Shown: in pieces, positions 7,453 through 13,989 of the stretch
Numbering within the stretch: position 1 is the first letter of the stretch
Layout: each line of letters begins with the position of its first letter
NCBI GenBank assembly: GCA_022706625.1
Contig: JAKJCD010000028.1
Location: 1-15,526 of the forward strand
Source of the DNA: Bacillota bacterium
GTDB taxonomy: Bacteria > Bacillota > Clostridia > Peptostreptococcales > Anaerovoracaceae
Length of the DNA stretch: 15,526 bases
Direction of reading: 5' to 3'
The notes under the pieces: model-generated
Databases searched by the model: none
Seen by the model: only the letters and a program-made list of their open reading frames with translations
Told to the model about the DNA's origin: nothing
Translations under genes and position numbers: made by a program

Positions 7453-7488
7453 AGCTAATTTTATACAAAAGTCACTGAGGATTTTCAA
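7453..7488 (-). promoter_or_regulatory. Distal candidate promoter for rpmG-secE-nusG
   Basis: TTGAAA (7483-7488), a 17-nt spacer and TATAAA (7460-7465) on the minus strand. Both boxes are close to the sigma-A consensus. The site is about 50 nt downstream of the tuf terminator and about 270 nt before rpmG, so its long leader would include the repeats and the inverted repeat. Confidence 0.6.
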
Positions 7489-7535
7489 TTGTGGTTAAAA
7501 GGTCAGGTCAATTGACAGGAGTGGAATTTACTCTT

Positions 7536-7568
7536 GTAATAAAAGAGCGCCCTACGGGCGCCCTCTTT
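7536..7568 (-). terminator. Intrinsic terminator of tuf
   Basis: The arms 7556-7568 and 7542-7552 pair through AAAGAG and CGCCC with a 2-nt GG bulge and a 3-nt loop. TTTTATTA follows in the minus-strand RNA. It begins 12 nt after the tuf stop codon and separates tuf from the rpmG operon. Confidence 0.85.
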
Positions 7569-7579
7569 ACATACGAACT

Positions 7580-8773
7580 TTATTCTTTGATAGATGCTAC
7601 GACACCGGCTCCCACCGTCCTGCCGCCTTCTCTGATAGCAAACCGAAGTCCTTCCTCGATGGCTATCGGCGTGATAAGGCTGATCTCCATCTGGATATTG
7701 TCTCCCGGCATGCACATCTCGACGCCTTCCGGCAGTGCGATGTCGCCGGTCACGTCTGTGGTCCTGAAGTAGAACTGCGGCCTGTAACCATTGAAGAATG
7801 GCGTATGCCTTCCGCCCTCTTCCTTCTTCAGTACATAGACCTCTGCGGAAAATTGGGTATGGGGATGGATGGATCCCGGCTTCGCCAGAACCTGGCCTCT
7901 TTCGATCTCGGTCCTCTGTACGCCGCGGAGCAAAGCTCCGATGTTGTCTCCCGCCTGAGCCTGGTCAAGAAGCTTCCTGAACATCTCAACGCCGGTCACA
8001 ACGACCTTCCTTCTCTCTTCCGAAAGCCCCACGATTTCTACTTCATCAGAAACCTTAAGAACTCCTCTTTCTACCCTGCCGGTGGCTACGGTCCCGCGGC
8101 CGGTGATAGAAAACACGTCTTCCACCGGCATCAGGAACGGCTTCTCCGTCGCTCTGACCGGCTCGGGGATATAGCTGTCTACAGCATCAAAGAGCTCTAT
8201 GATCTTGTCGCCCCAAGGCCCTTCCGGATTTTCCAATGCTTCCAGCGCAGATCCGCGGATGATCGGTGTGTCGTCCCCGGGAAATTCATACATATCCAGA
8301 AGCTCTCTTACTTCCATCTCTACAAGGTCCAAAAGCTCCTCATCGTCTACCATGTCGCACTTGTTCAGAAATACGATGATGTAAGGTACGCCGACCTGTC
8401 TCGATAATAGGATGTGCTCTCTGGTCTGAGGCATCGGGCCGTCTGTGGCCGCTACTACAAGGATCGCTCCGTCCATCTGGGCTGCTCCGGTGATCATGTT
8501 CTTTACATAGTCAGCGTGGCCCGGGCAGTCTACGTGGGCATAGTGCCTGTTCGGCGTCTCATATTCCACGTGCGAGGTCGCTATGGTTATGCCTCTTTCC
8601 TTCTCTTCCGGCGCCTTGTCGATCTGATCAAAGGCTACCATCTTGCCCAGACCGTATCTCTGATTCAGTGTCTTTGTGATCGCCGCTGTCAATGTGGTCT
8701 TGCCGTGGTCTACGTGACCTATGGTACCTATATTGACATGGGGTTTTGTACGTTCAAATTTCGATTTCGCCAT
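7580..8773 (-). CDS. tuf: Translation elongation factor Tu
   Basis: GTPase that delivers aminoacyl-tRNA to the ribosomal A site. It has 397 residues, full length. The G1 P-loop GHVDHGKTT is at about 19-27, followed by the switch region RGITIATSHVEYE, then DCPGHADYVKNM (G3) and NKCD (G4). Domains 2 and 3 are complete, ending GRTVGAGVVASIKE. AGGAGG lies 8 nt before the ATG. A tRNA-Thr gene lies 144 nt upstream and a terminator follows closely, so tuf is probably transcribed with that tRNA from the promoter at 9010-9045. A second tuf copy elsewhere in the genome is possible and cannot be judged here. Confidence 0.99.
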   Translation of the reverse strand: MAKSKFERTKPHVNIGTIGHVDHGKTTLTAAITKTLNQRYGLGKMVAFDQIDKAPEEKERGITIATSHVEYETPNRHYAHVDCPGHADYVKNMITGAAQMDGAILVVAATDGPMPQTREHILLSRQVGVPYIIVFLNKCDMVDDEELLDLVEMEVRELLDMYEFPGDDTPIIRGSALEALENPEGPWGDKIIELFDAVDSYIPEPVRATEKPFLMPVEDVFSITGRGTVATGRVERGVLKVSDEVEIVGLSEERRKVVVTGVEMFRKLLDQAQAGDNIGALLRGVQRTEIERGQVLAKPGSIHPHTQFSAEVYVLKKEEGGRHTPFFNGYRPQFYFRTTDVTGDIALPEGVEMCMPGDNIQMEISLITPIAIEEGLRFAIREGGRTVGAGVVASIKE

Positions 8774-8855
8774 TTCGGGTTCCTCCTAAAAAATGCATTT
8801 AATAGTGATTTACAGCAACCTCACTTTTCGGGCTCGTCAGCCTCGTTGATATCAC

Positions 8856-8896
8856 TGTAAAATTACATAAGACATCCTTCAAGGGAAATCGTCAAA
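8856..8896 (-). promoter_or_regulatory. Weak candidate promoter between tRNA-Thr and tuf
   Basis: On the minus strand TTGACG (8891-8896) is followed by a 17-nt spacer and TCTTAT. A second reading is TTGAAG, 17 nt, TACAGT about 13 nt further on. Each matches consensus at 4-5 of 6 positions per box and overlaps the hairpin at 8873-8906. The far better promoter lies upstream of the tRNA, so this is only a possible secondary start. Confidence 0.25.
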
Positions 8897-8906
8897 CTGA
8901 AGGATG
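8873..8906 (-). other. Hairpin between tRNA-Thr and tuf
   Basis: A 9-bp perfect stem (8898-8906 with 8873-8881) closes a 16-nt loop, starting 12 nt after the tRNA CCA end. A strict U run is absent; TCTTATGTAATTTT follows in the RNA. It could be a processing signal that frees the tRNA 3' end or a leaky terminator that lowers tuf read-through. CATCCTT and AAGGATG of the arms also occur in the anticodon arm of the tRNA. Confidence 0.5.
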
Positions 8907-8917
8907 CCCGTGAACGA

Positions 8918-8993
8918 TGGAGCTGTTGAGCAGATTCGAACTGCCTGCCTCATCCTTACCAAGGATGTGCTCTACCTACTGAGCTACAACAGC
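8918..8993 (-). tRNA. tRNA-Thr (anticodon GGT)
   Basis: A 76-nt cloverleaf on the minus strand. The acceptor arm GCTGTTG (8987-8993) pairs with CAACAGC (8922-8928), followed by discriminator T and an encoded CCA (8918-8920). The D arm is TAGCTCAGTAGGTAGAGCA. The anticodon stem CATCC/GGATG closes a TTGGTAA loop with GGT at 8958-8960 (tRNA positions 34-36), which reads ACC and ACU threonine codons. The T loop is TTCGAAT. A near-consensus promoter lies 16 nt upstream of the 5' end, and tuf follows. Confidence 0.97.
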
Positions 8994-9009
8994 ATATGTC
9001 CCTTCGCAC

Positions 9010-9045
9010 TTTTCACATTGTACTATACGCAAATCAGGGTGTCAA
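9010..9045 (-). promoter_or_regulatory. Strong sigma-A promoter for tRNA-Thr and probably tuf
   Basis: The -35 box TTGACA (9040-9045) is a perfect match, the spacer is 17 nt, and the -10 box TACAAT (9017-9022) matches at 5 of 6 positions. The predicted start is near 9010, about 16 nt before the tRNA 5' end. It lies in the 83-nt gap after sigH. No clear terminator separates sigH from it. Confidence 0.85.
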
Positions 9046-9076
9046 CCTATTTTAACTACAGTGTTTTCGAGGCTTT

Positions 9077-9700
9077 TCACAGGCTGCTGCCCAAGATGAG
9101 TGCAAGCTTCCGTTTTGATCTTTGAATGGCATTGTCCACAGATTTGGGCGTTTTCTCAAACAATAAAGCGATTTCCCTGCAGCTTCTGCCTTGAAGGTAT
9201 TGAGTCCAGACAACAGATTCAAATTCACTCAAGGCTTTGCCGCCTCTCTCGCCAACCTGATCCAGCGCTTCTTTGATAAGCAGCTGCGCCTCCGGATCGG
9301 AGCTGCTGCCTGAGGACAGCGTTTCAGCCAAAGTGATAATGCGGTTATTGTCTGAAATAGGTTTATTCAGAGACACCGACATATTAAGAGGGGAATGCTT
9401 TCTGCGTGCGGCCTGCTTAATGGCGGACAGTATCTGCCGGTTGATGCAAAGATCCGCAAAAGTCCGGAAAGAAGTCTCCCTGGATCCGTCGAAGCTCCTT
9501 ATCGCCTTAAAAATACCTATCATACCCTCCTGGACTATATCTTCGTTATCCGCGCCAACGATAAAATAAAGGCGAGCCTTTGCCTTTATCGCCTCTTTAT
9601 ACTTGCGTATCAAATACTCTTCCGCTTCTCCGTCACCGCCTTGCGCCAATAGCACCAGCTGTTCTTCGGAGCGGTCCAGCAGCCTTTCATGTTTTTCCAT
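9077..9700 (-). CDS. sigH: RNA polymerase sigma-H factor (early stationary phase/sporulation)
   Basis: Alternative sigma-70 family factor that, in Bacillus and Clostridia, drives early sporulation and stationary-phase genes. I chose the ATG at 9700 (MEKHERLLDRS, 207 residues) because AAGG lies 11 nt upstream and rlmB ends 4 nt before it. A longer frame from 9736 would overlap rlmB and has no ribosome site. Region 2 spans about 28-105 with the core-binding DNEDIVQEGMIGIFKAIRSFD segment. Region 4 spans about 160-205 with helix-turn-helix GRSCREIALLFEKTPKSVDN. The position between rlmB and the tuf/rpmG block is the usual one for sigH and supports the name. It suggests a spore-forming ancestry. 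Confidence 0.93.
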   Translation of the reverse strand: MEKHERLLDRSEEQLVLLAQGGDGEAEEYLIRKYKEAIKAKARLYFIVGADNEDIVQEGMIGIFKAIRSFDGSRETSFRTFADLCINRQILSAIKQAARRKHSPLNMSVSLNKPISDNNRIITLAETLSSGSSSDPEAQLLIKEALDQVGERGGKALSEFESVVWTQYLQGRSCREIALLFEKTPKSVDNAIQRSKRKLALILGSSL

Positions 9701-9704
9701 ATCT

Positions 9705-10445
9705 TTATTTACCTTTTCTCTGCCTGTCGATCTCATACATCAACACCGCTGCCGCATTAGATGCATTCAACGACGATATTTTCCCCGCCATAGGGATCGA
9801 CAGCACAAAATCGCACTTTTCCCGGACCAGTCTTCCCACGCCTTTACCCTCTCCGCCAATGACAATGGCTAAGGGACCGGTCAGATCTTCCTCGTAATAT
9901 ATACTGCCGTCCATATCACAGGCCACTGTCCAAATGCCTTTAACTTTTAAATATTCAATAGTTTGCGTTAAATTTGAAACTCTAGCTACGGGAACATACT
10001 CAATGGCGCCTGCCGAAGCCTTGGCGACGGTTTCCGTAAGCCCTGCCGCTCTGCGCTTTGGGATGATTATTCCGTGCGCTCCGGCGCCGTCCGCTGTGCG
10101 AATAATTGCTCCTAAGTTGTGAGGATCCTCAATACCGTCCAAAATAATGACAAACGCTTCCTCTTCTCGTTGTGCCGCCCTCTCAAGAATGTCGTCCACT
10201 TCAAAATAATCATAAGCGGATATATATGCCGCAACGCCCTGATGATTGATTTTTCCGGAATCCCCCGCAACCCTGTCCAGAGCGGCTTTATCGACATACT
10301 GAATCGGTATTTTTCTATCCCTTGCTATAGCTTCGATCTTCTTTGCAGATCCCTCCCCGCCTTTTTGCATAAGGATCTTTTCTATCTCACGGCCGCTTTT
10401 CAAAGCTTCTGTTACCGGATTTCTTCCATACAGAATGTTACTCAA
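9705..10445 (-). CDS. rlmB: 23S rRNA (guanosine-2'-O)-methyltransferase of the TrmH/SpoU family, RlmB type
   Basis: SPOUT-class methyltransferase expected to 2'-O-methylate guanosine 2251 (E. coli numbering) in the 23S rRNA P loop. It has 246 residues. An N-terminal substrate-binding domain (about 1-75, opening SNILYGRNPVTEALKSG) is followed by the knotted domain. This has motif 1 DPHNLGAIIRTADGAGAHG, motif 2 IVIGGEGKGVGRLV and motif 3 SIPMAGKISSLNASNAAAV. The start is TTG at 10445, with AAGGAG 6 nt upstream. It lies between folA and sigH, 4 nt before the latter, so the two are probably co-transcribed. The exact target nucleotide is inferred from family and position. Confidence 0.92.
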   Translation of the reverse strand: MSNILYGRNPVTEALKSGREIEKILMQKGGEGSAKKIEAIARDRKIPIQYVDKAALDRVAGDSGKINHQGVAAYISAYDYFEVDDILERAAQREEEAFVIILDGIEDPHNLGAIIRTADGAGAHGIIIPKRRAAGLTETVAKASAGAIEYVPVARVSNLTQTIEYLKVKGIWTVACDMDGSIYYEEDLTGPLAIVIGGEGKGVGRLVREKCDFVLSIPMAGKISSLNASNAAAVLMYEIDRQRKGK

Positions 10446-10522
10446 TTCTTACTCCTTGATCGTTAATACCTGTTCAGTCCGTCCGCCCTTTCGTCATCAA
10501 GGGGCAGAGCCGGCGGTCGTGT
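10446..10522. other. Gap between folA and rlmB
   Basis: 77 nt without a gene. Minus-strand segments CCGCC and GGCGG, and GCCC and GGGC, could form a weak GC hairpin, but no U tract follows and no convincing promoter is visible. It ends with the AAGGAG ribosome site of rlmB. Confidence 0.4.
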
Positions 10523-11011
10523 TTAAGGGACTCTTTTGTATTCGGTAAAACGGTATGACAGCCCTTTCTCCGTGACAGGATCGCTTTGGAAGACCGGCTC
10601 CCATTCCCGATCCTTGTCAAGATCGGCAAAATATCTGTCTGCGGGAAATGCCGCATCAATTTTTGTAACATATACCGTATCACAATAAGGGAGAAACTCT
10701 CTGTAGATTTGCTCGCCTCCCGCAATGAACACATCCTCCGGATCATATCCTTCCAGGCATTGAAATAGATGCTCCTTTGAACAGCAGACCTCGCAGGCCG
10801 CAGGATAATCCTCATTGGTAGTCAGTACGATGTTCGTACGCTCGGGAAGGGGCTTGCCTCCGGGGAAAGACTCCAGCGTCTGACGGCCTATCACTATAAC
10901 CTTGCCTTTAGTTTTCTCCCTGAAATATTTCAGATCGCCCGGCAGATGGACAAGCAGTGAATTATCCTTCCCTATCCCCCAGTTTCTGTCTACAACTACG
11001 ATCGCTTTCAT
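10523..11011 (-). CDS. folA: Dihydrofolate reductase
   Basis: Reduces dihydrofolate to tetrahydrofolate with NADPH, regenerating the cofactor oxidised by ThyA. The ATG at 11011 (MKAIVVVDRNWGIGKDN) gives 162 residues, the family norm, and has AGGAG 5 nt upstream. An in-frame ATG at 11044 overlaps the thyA stop as ATGA but would add 11 untypical residues. Landmarks are the substrate-loop WGIGKDN, acidic Asp26 in place of the catalytic Asp/Glu, the GKVIVIGRQTLESFP cofactor segment, PLPERTNIVLT and FIAGGEQIY. It follows thyA by 29 nt and is almost certainly in the same operon. It is the predicted trimethoprim target. Confidence 0.97.
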   Translation of the reverse strand: MKAIVVVDRNWGIGKDNSLLVHLPGDLKYFREKTKGKVIVIGRQTLESFPGGKPLPERTNIVLTTNEDYPAACEVCCSKEHLFQCLEGYDPEDVFIAGGEQIYREFLPYCDTVYVTKIDAAFPADRYFADLDKDREWEPVFQSDPVTEKGLSYRFTEYKRVP

Positions 11012-11040
11012 AAAAACTCCTAAGCCTGCCCTTCCGCCAT

Positions 11041-11871
11041 TCATACCGCCACAGGTATATTCTTGATCTGTGGATTTGCCTGATAATCTGAAACGATAAC
11101 ATGCTCCGGCCTGAAATCATAAAAATTCTTTATATCGGGATCCAGCTCTACCTTCGGCGCCGGATACCGAGGCCTCTCAATCATCTCCTCCACCATGGGG
11201 ATGTGACGGTCATAGATATGAGCATCGGCAATTACATGCACCAGTTCACCGGGACAAAGACCGCTGACCCTTGCAAGCATCATCACAAGAACAGAATACT
11301 GAACCACATTCCAGTTATTAGCCACCAGAACATCCTGGGATCTTTGATTCAATATAGCATTGAGCCTGTTTTCAGTCACATTGAAGGTCATGCTGTAGGC
11401 ACAGGGATAAAGTGCCATTTCATGCAGATCCTCAAAATTGTATAAATTGGTCATTATCCTCCGGCTGTAGGGGTTATGGCGCAGATCGTAAAGTACCCTG
11501 TCCACCTGATCCATTTCCCCTTCCGGATACTTATGCTTGATGGATAGCTGGTATCCGTATGCCTTGCCTATGCAGCCGTCGTCATCGGCCCAGGCATCCC
11601 AGATACGGCTGTTAAGCTCCTGGATCCGATTTGATTTCTTTTGCCAGATCCACAGAAGCTCGTCTACAGCGGATTTTATTGCTGTCGGTCTTAAGGTCAG
11701 AGCAGGAAACTCCTTATTAAGATCGTAACGATTCACTACCCCGAATCTCTTAAGGGTATGAGCCGGAGTCCCGTCCTCCCATTTAGCCCGGATTAACTGT
11801 CCTTCTGAAGAAAATCCTTTATCGATAATATCCCTGCACATTGCCGCAAATATCTCATCTGCCCTGCTCAC
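11041..11871 (-). CDS. thyA: Thymidylate synthase, ThyA type
   Basis: Converts dUMP and methylenetetrahydrofolate to dTMP and dihydrofolate. I chose GTG at 11871 (SRADEIFAAMCRDIIDKGF after the initiator, 276 residues) because AAGGAG lies 8 nt upstream and the N-terminus then matches the family; a TTG at 11907 lies upstream. The nucleophile is Cys157 in YPCAYSMTFNV, where the usual PCH motif reads PCA, a variant I remember from clostridial ThyA. QRSQD binds the dUMP phosphate, ADAHIYDRH replaces the usual GDxHIYxNH, and the C-terminus ends IPVAV. The product dihydrofolate is handled by folA just downstream. The enzyme is unrelated to flavin-dependent ThyX. Confidence 0.95.
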   Translation of the reverse strand: MSRADEIFAAMCRDIIDKGFSSEGQLIRAKWEDGTPAHTLKRFGVVNRYDLNKEFPALTLRPTAIKSAVDELLWIWQKKSNRIQELNSRIWDAWADDDGCIGKAYGYQLSIKHKYPEGEMDQVDRVLYDLRHNPYSRRIMTNLYNFEDLHEMALYPCAYSMTFNVTENRLNAILNQRSQDVLVANNWNVVQYSVLVMMLARVSGLCPGELVHVIADAHIYDRHIPMVEEMIERPRYPAPKVELDPDIKNFYDFRPEHVIVSDYQANPQIKNIPVAV

Positions 11872-11928
11872 TGAAACTGCTCCTTTCTTAACAAACGGAA
11901 ATGTCAAGACCCTTGGGCTGACTTTTCC

Positions 11929-12141
11929 TTATTTGAATATCAGATACTTTGCGACGAGTAAAATAAGTGCGACAGCTGTAATAATCGTCATGATCTTTTC
12001 GCTTCCCGACCAGGGCGCCTTCTTTCCGCTTTTTCTGTCTGCTTCGTATCCGGCATCAAACTCTTTTGTTATTTCACGGTTAGTAAGGTAATAATCCGCC
12101 AACCTGTCCCTAAATTTATTTCTGATCTTTTTCTTTTTCAT
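11929..12141 (-). CDS. Unrecognised small protein with a C-terminal membrane anchor
   Basis: 70 residues. The first 45 are strongly charged and basic at the start (MKKKKIRNKFRDRLADYYL), and residues about 48-68 form one hydrophobic helix (IMTIITAVALILLVAKYLIF), so the bulk should face the cytoplasm with the tail in the membrane. Its ATG lies inside the end of mrnC with a 26-nt overlap in another frame. No separate ribosome site is visible, so translation is probably coupled to mrnC. thyA starts 57 nt downstream. I know no family for it; the overlap, length and codon-like composition support a real gene, but function is unknown. Confidence 0.7.
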   Translation of the reverse strand: MKKKKIRNKFRDRLADYYLTNREITKEFDAGYEADRKSGKKAPWSGSEKIMTIITAVALILLVAKYLIFK

Positions 12142-12541
12142 TGTCAGGCTTTATACTCTCCATTGCTGCGTTAATGATCTCTTCCATTCTTTCCTTATTA
12201 CCGGCAAGGTACAGGTAACCTATCAGAGCTTCAAAAGCCGTCGCCCACTTATAGCTCACAGGATCGGCATTTTTAGGCTTTGTCGCACTCCTTTTGTTTC
12301 TTGCCCGCTTTACAAGGCTGAGCTCTTCCTCGGAAAGGCTGTCCAAAAGCTGTTTCACAGCTTCTGCCTGAGACTCGGCTCTGACGTATTTCACCGCAGC
12401 TCTGTGAAGCCTGTCAGCGCCGGCTTGCATCCTGCCGATTATATACAGCCGCACATATGTCTCATAGATTGCGTCGCCTAAAAATGCCAGTGTTGTCGTA
12501 TTCATGTGTTGCGGCTGAAAGGCTGTATTCATACGTTTCAT
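12116..12541 (-). CDS. mrnC: Mini-ribonuclease III
   Basis: Double-strand-specific RNase with an RNase III catalytic domain but no dsRNA-binding domain; in Bacillus it matures 23S rRNA ends. It has 141 residues, typical. The signature FLGDAIYETYVRLYI (about 20-34) carries the catalytic acidic residues. ATAFEALIGYLYLAG (about 100-115) holds the second acidic motif, and ARNKRSATKPK lies between. The start at 12541 has only a weak ribosome site (GGAG is 15 nt away); ATGs at 12532 and 12505 are alternatives. It is the first gene after the promoter at 12588-12623. In many relatives cysS precedes mrnC, but here the TRAP genes do. Confidence 0.9.
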   Translation of the reverse strand: MKRMNTAFQPQHMNTTTLAFLGDAIYETYVRLYIIGRMQAGADRLHRAAVKYVRAESQAEAVKQLLDSLSEEELSLVKRARNKRSATKPKNADPVSYKWATAFEALIGYLYLAGNKERMEEIINAAMESIKPDNEKEKDQK

Positions 12542-12587
12542 CGTTTCCGCCAGGTACTCCTGCGCGCATTTCTTCTACAGTAATTGT

Positions 12588-12623
12588 CGATGAGAATATA
12601 TCACAGAGAATGGCTAATTGCAA
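12588..12623 (-). promoter_or_regulatory. Sigma-A promoter for the mrnC-thyA-folA-rlmB-sigH operon
   Basis: TTGCAA (12618-12623), a 17-nt spacer and TATATT (12595-12600), with TG one base before the -10 box. The predicted start is near 12588, about 47 nt before mrnC. It lies directly after the terminator-like hairpin of the TRAP operon, so it would give the housekeeping genes their own expression. Confidence 0.65.
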
Positions 12624-12628
12624 ATGAG

Positions 12629-12660
12629 AAATCGGTGACAGTATTGCCCGCCACCGATTT
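12629..12660 (-). terminator. Terminator-like hairpin after dctM
   Basis: AAATCGGTG (12652-12660) pairs perfectly over 9 bp with CACCGATTT (12629-12637) around a 14-nt loop. In the minus-strand RNA TTTCTCATTT overlaps and follows the stem, a poor U tract. On the plus strand five T residues follow, but no plus-strand gene ends here. It is probably a modest terminator of dctPQM, 31 nt after the dctM stop. Confidence 0.5.
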
Positions 12661-12690
12661 TTGCTGGTCAATTCTCATTAACGTTCATCT

Positions 12691-13989
12691 CTAAACATAT
12701 CCTAAAAGTCTTGGCAGCCACAGGGAAAGCTCCGGGACATAAGTTGTAATGGCTAAGGTAGGTATCCATGCAAACAGGATGAAAAACATAGTGGGTTTCA
12801 GCATTTCACCTACCGGTGCGTTTGCAACCCTGGAGCCCAAGTATAAGAAAGGCGCCGTGGGCGGCGTTACTCCGCCGAGCCCTATGTTCACACCCACTAT
12901 AGCCGAGAAATGAACCGGATTTATGCCCACCGACATTGCAACAGGCAACAGTATTGGCGTCGTCAGCAGTATTGCACTGGTATCATCCATCAGCATGCCT
13001 ATCATAATAAGGAACACGTTAAGCATCAGCGTCAGAATTTTAGGGTCGCTCGATATGGCTGTCATGGCCTGCAAAATCATCTGGGGAAGGTTCTCCATCA
13101 CATACAGCCTTGACAGCATCATGACGGACAGCAGCATGAGCATAACCACTCCCGCCGTTGTTCCTGCCTTTATCAAGCCCCCCATGAAAGTCTTTTTATC
13201 AAGTCCTTTATAAAACCAGATGCCAACCGGGATGGTATAGACCACAGAAACGGCAGCCGCTTCGGTTGGCGTCATAAAGCCTCCGTAAATACCCCCAAGG
13301 ATGATTACCGGAGCTATCATCGCAGGAATCGCACGGCTGGTCCTTTTCACGACGACCTGAACACGCTCTTCCTTTGGTATCCTGTCCGCAAGTTTGATAT
13401 CTTTGTTATTCCTCAGCAACCAGAAGTTAACGGAGCTAAGCAGAATGATAAGTATGATTCCGGGACCTACCGTTGCCAGAAAGCAGGCCAGGACCGATTG
13501 TCCTCCGACAAAAGCATAAAGTATCTGATTGAGGCTCGGAGGGATCAAAAGCCCTAAAAGAGCGGCGCTGGATATAAGCGCAGCCGAAACCCCCCTGGGA
13601 TAACCTGCTTCATACATCCTGGGAAGCATGATGCTCCCTATGGCTGACAGTGTTGCGAAACCGCTTCCCGAGATTGCCCCGAAAAGTCCGCAGGAAACCA
13701 CCATGACAGCCCCTAAGCCCCCCTTAACCCTGCCGATGAACAAGCTTACAAAATTTATCAGGCTTTCCCCTATCCCGCTTTTGTCCATCAGCTCGCCTGC
13801 CAGTATGAACAGGGGTATGGCTATCAGGATCAGGGAGCTCACCTGGCCGTAGCCGTACGGAAGCAGGAAGGTGTAGTCATAACCTCCAAACCACACCAAG
13901 CTCAGGGCGGACGCAAAGAACGCAAAAGGTATTGGGACCCCTAACAGAAGTATTGTGACAAGAATAATAATTGCAATCACTATTGTCAT
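12691..13989 (-). CDS. dctM: TRAP transporter large membrane subunit, DctM family
   Basis: Main transport subunit of a tripartite ATP-independent periplasmic-type transporter, using an ion gradient to import an organic acid. It has 432 residues, the usual length, and is almost wholly hydrophobic with around twelve membrane segments. Family signatures are the early AIPLFILAGELMDKSGI, then SGSGFATLSAIGSIMLPRM, GGIYGGFMTPTEAAAVSVVY, DDTSAILLTTPILLPVAMSVG and GLGGVTPPTAPFLYLGSRVA. Its ATG shares one base with the dctQ stop (TGATG), so translation is coupled. The substrate cannot be read from this subunit. Confidence 0.95.
   Translation of the reverse strand: MTIVIAIIILVTILLLGVPIPFAFFASALSLVWFGGYDYTFLLPYGYGQVSSLILIAIPLFILAGELMDKSGIGESLINFVSLFIGRVKGGLGAVMVVSCGLFGAISGSGFATLSAIGSIMLPRMYEAGYPRGVSAALISSAALLGLLIPPSLNQILYAFVGGQSVLACFLATVGPGIILIILLSSVNFWLLRNNKDIKLADRIPKEERVQVVVKRTSRAIPAMIAPVIILGGIYGGFMTPTEAAAVSVVYTIPVGIWFYKGLDKKTFMGGLIKAGTTAGVVMLMLLSVMMLSRLYVMENLPQMILQAMTAISSDPKILTLMLNVFLIMIGMLMDDTSAILLTTPILLPVAMSVGINPVHFSAIVGVNIGLGGVTPPTAPFLYLGSRVANAPVGEMLKPTMFFILFAWIPTLAITTYVPELSLWLPRLLGYV

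Larger units (their letters stand above)
7182..7540. other. Intergenic region between the tuf terminator and rpmG
   Basis: No reading frame here looks like a gene. On the minus strand it holds two candidate promoters (7460-7488 and 7317-7345), three copies of an 11-nt CTATTSACATG repeat (7338-7348, 7388-7398 and 7403-7413, the middle one with G to C), a nested inverted repeat (7261-7338) and, next to rpmG, a G-rich stretch at 7235-7255. I see no tRNA. It acts as the control region of rpmG-secE-nusG and probably of rplK-rplA. Confidence 0.7.

Noticed and set aside
7805..8407. 200-codon plus-strand open frame within tuf
   Set aside because: Antisense of the highly conserved EF-Tu gene; long mirror frames are common in such codon-biased genes.
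10474..10815. 113-codon minus-strand frame overlapping folA
   Set aside because: A shifted frame of folA with no family features and no ribosome site.
11009..11044. Upstream folA start at 11044 overlapping the thyA stop (ATGA)
   Set aside because: The overlap suggested coupling, but the ATG at 11011 has AGGAG at ideal spacing and gives the normal 162-residue enzyme.
12462..12671. 69-codon minus-strand frame ahead of mrnC
   Set aside because: It runs through the promoter and terminator hairpin, overlaps the mrnC start and has no ribosome site; probably chance.
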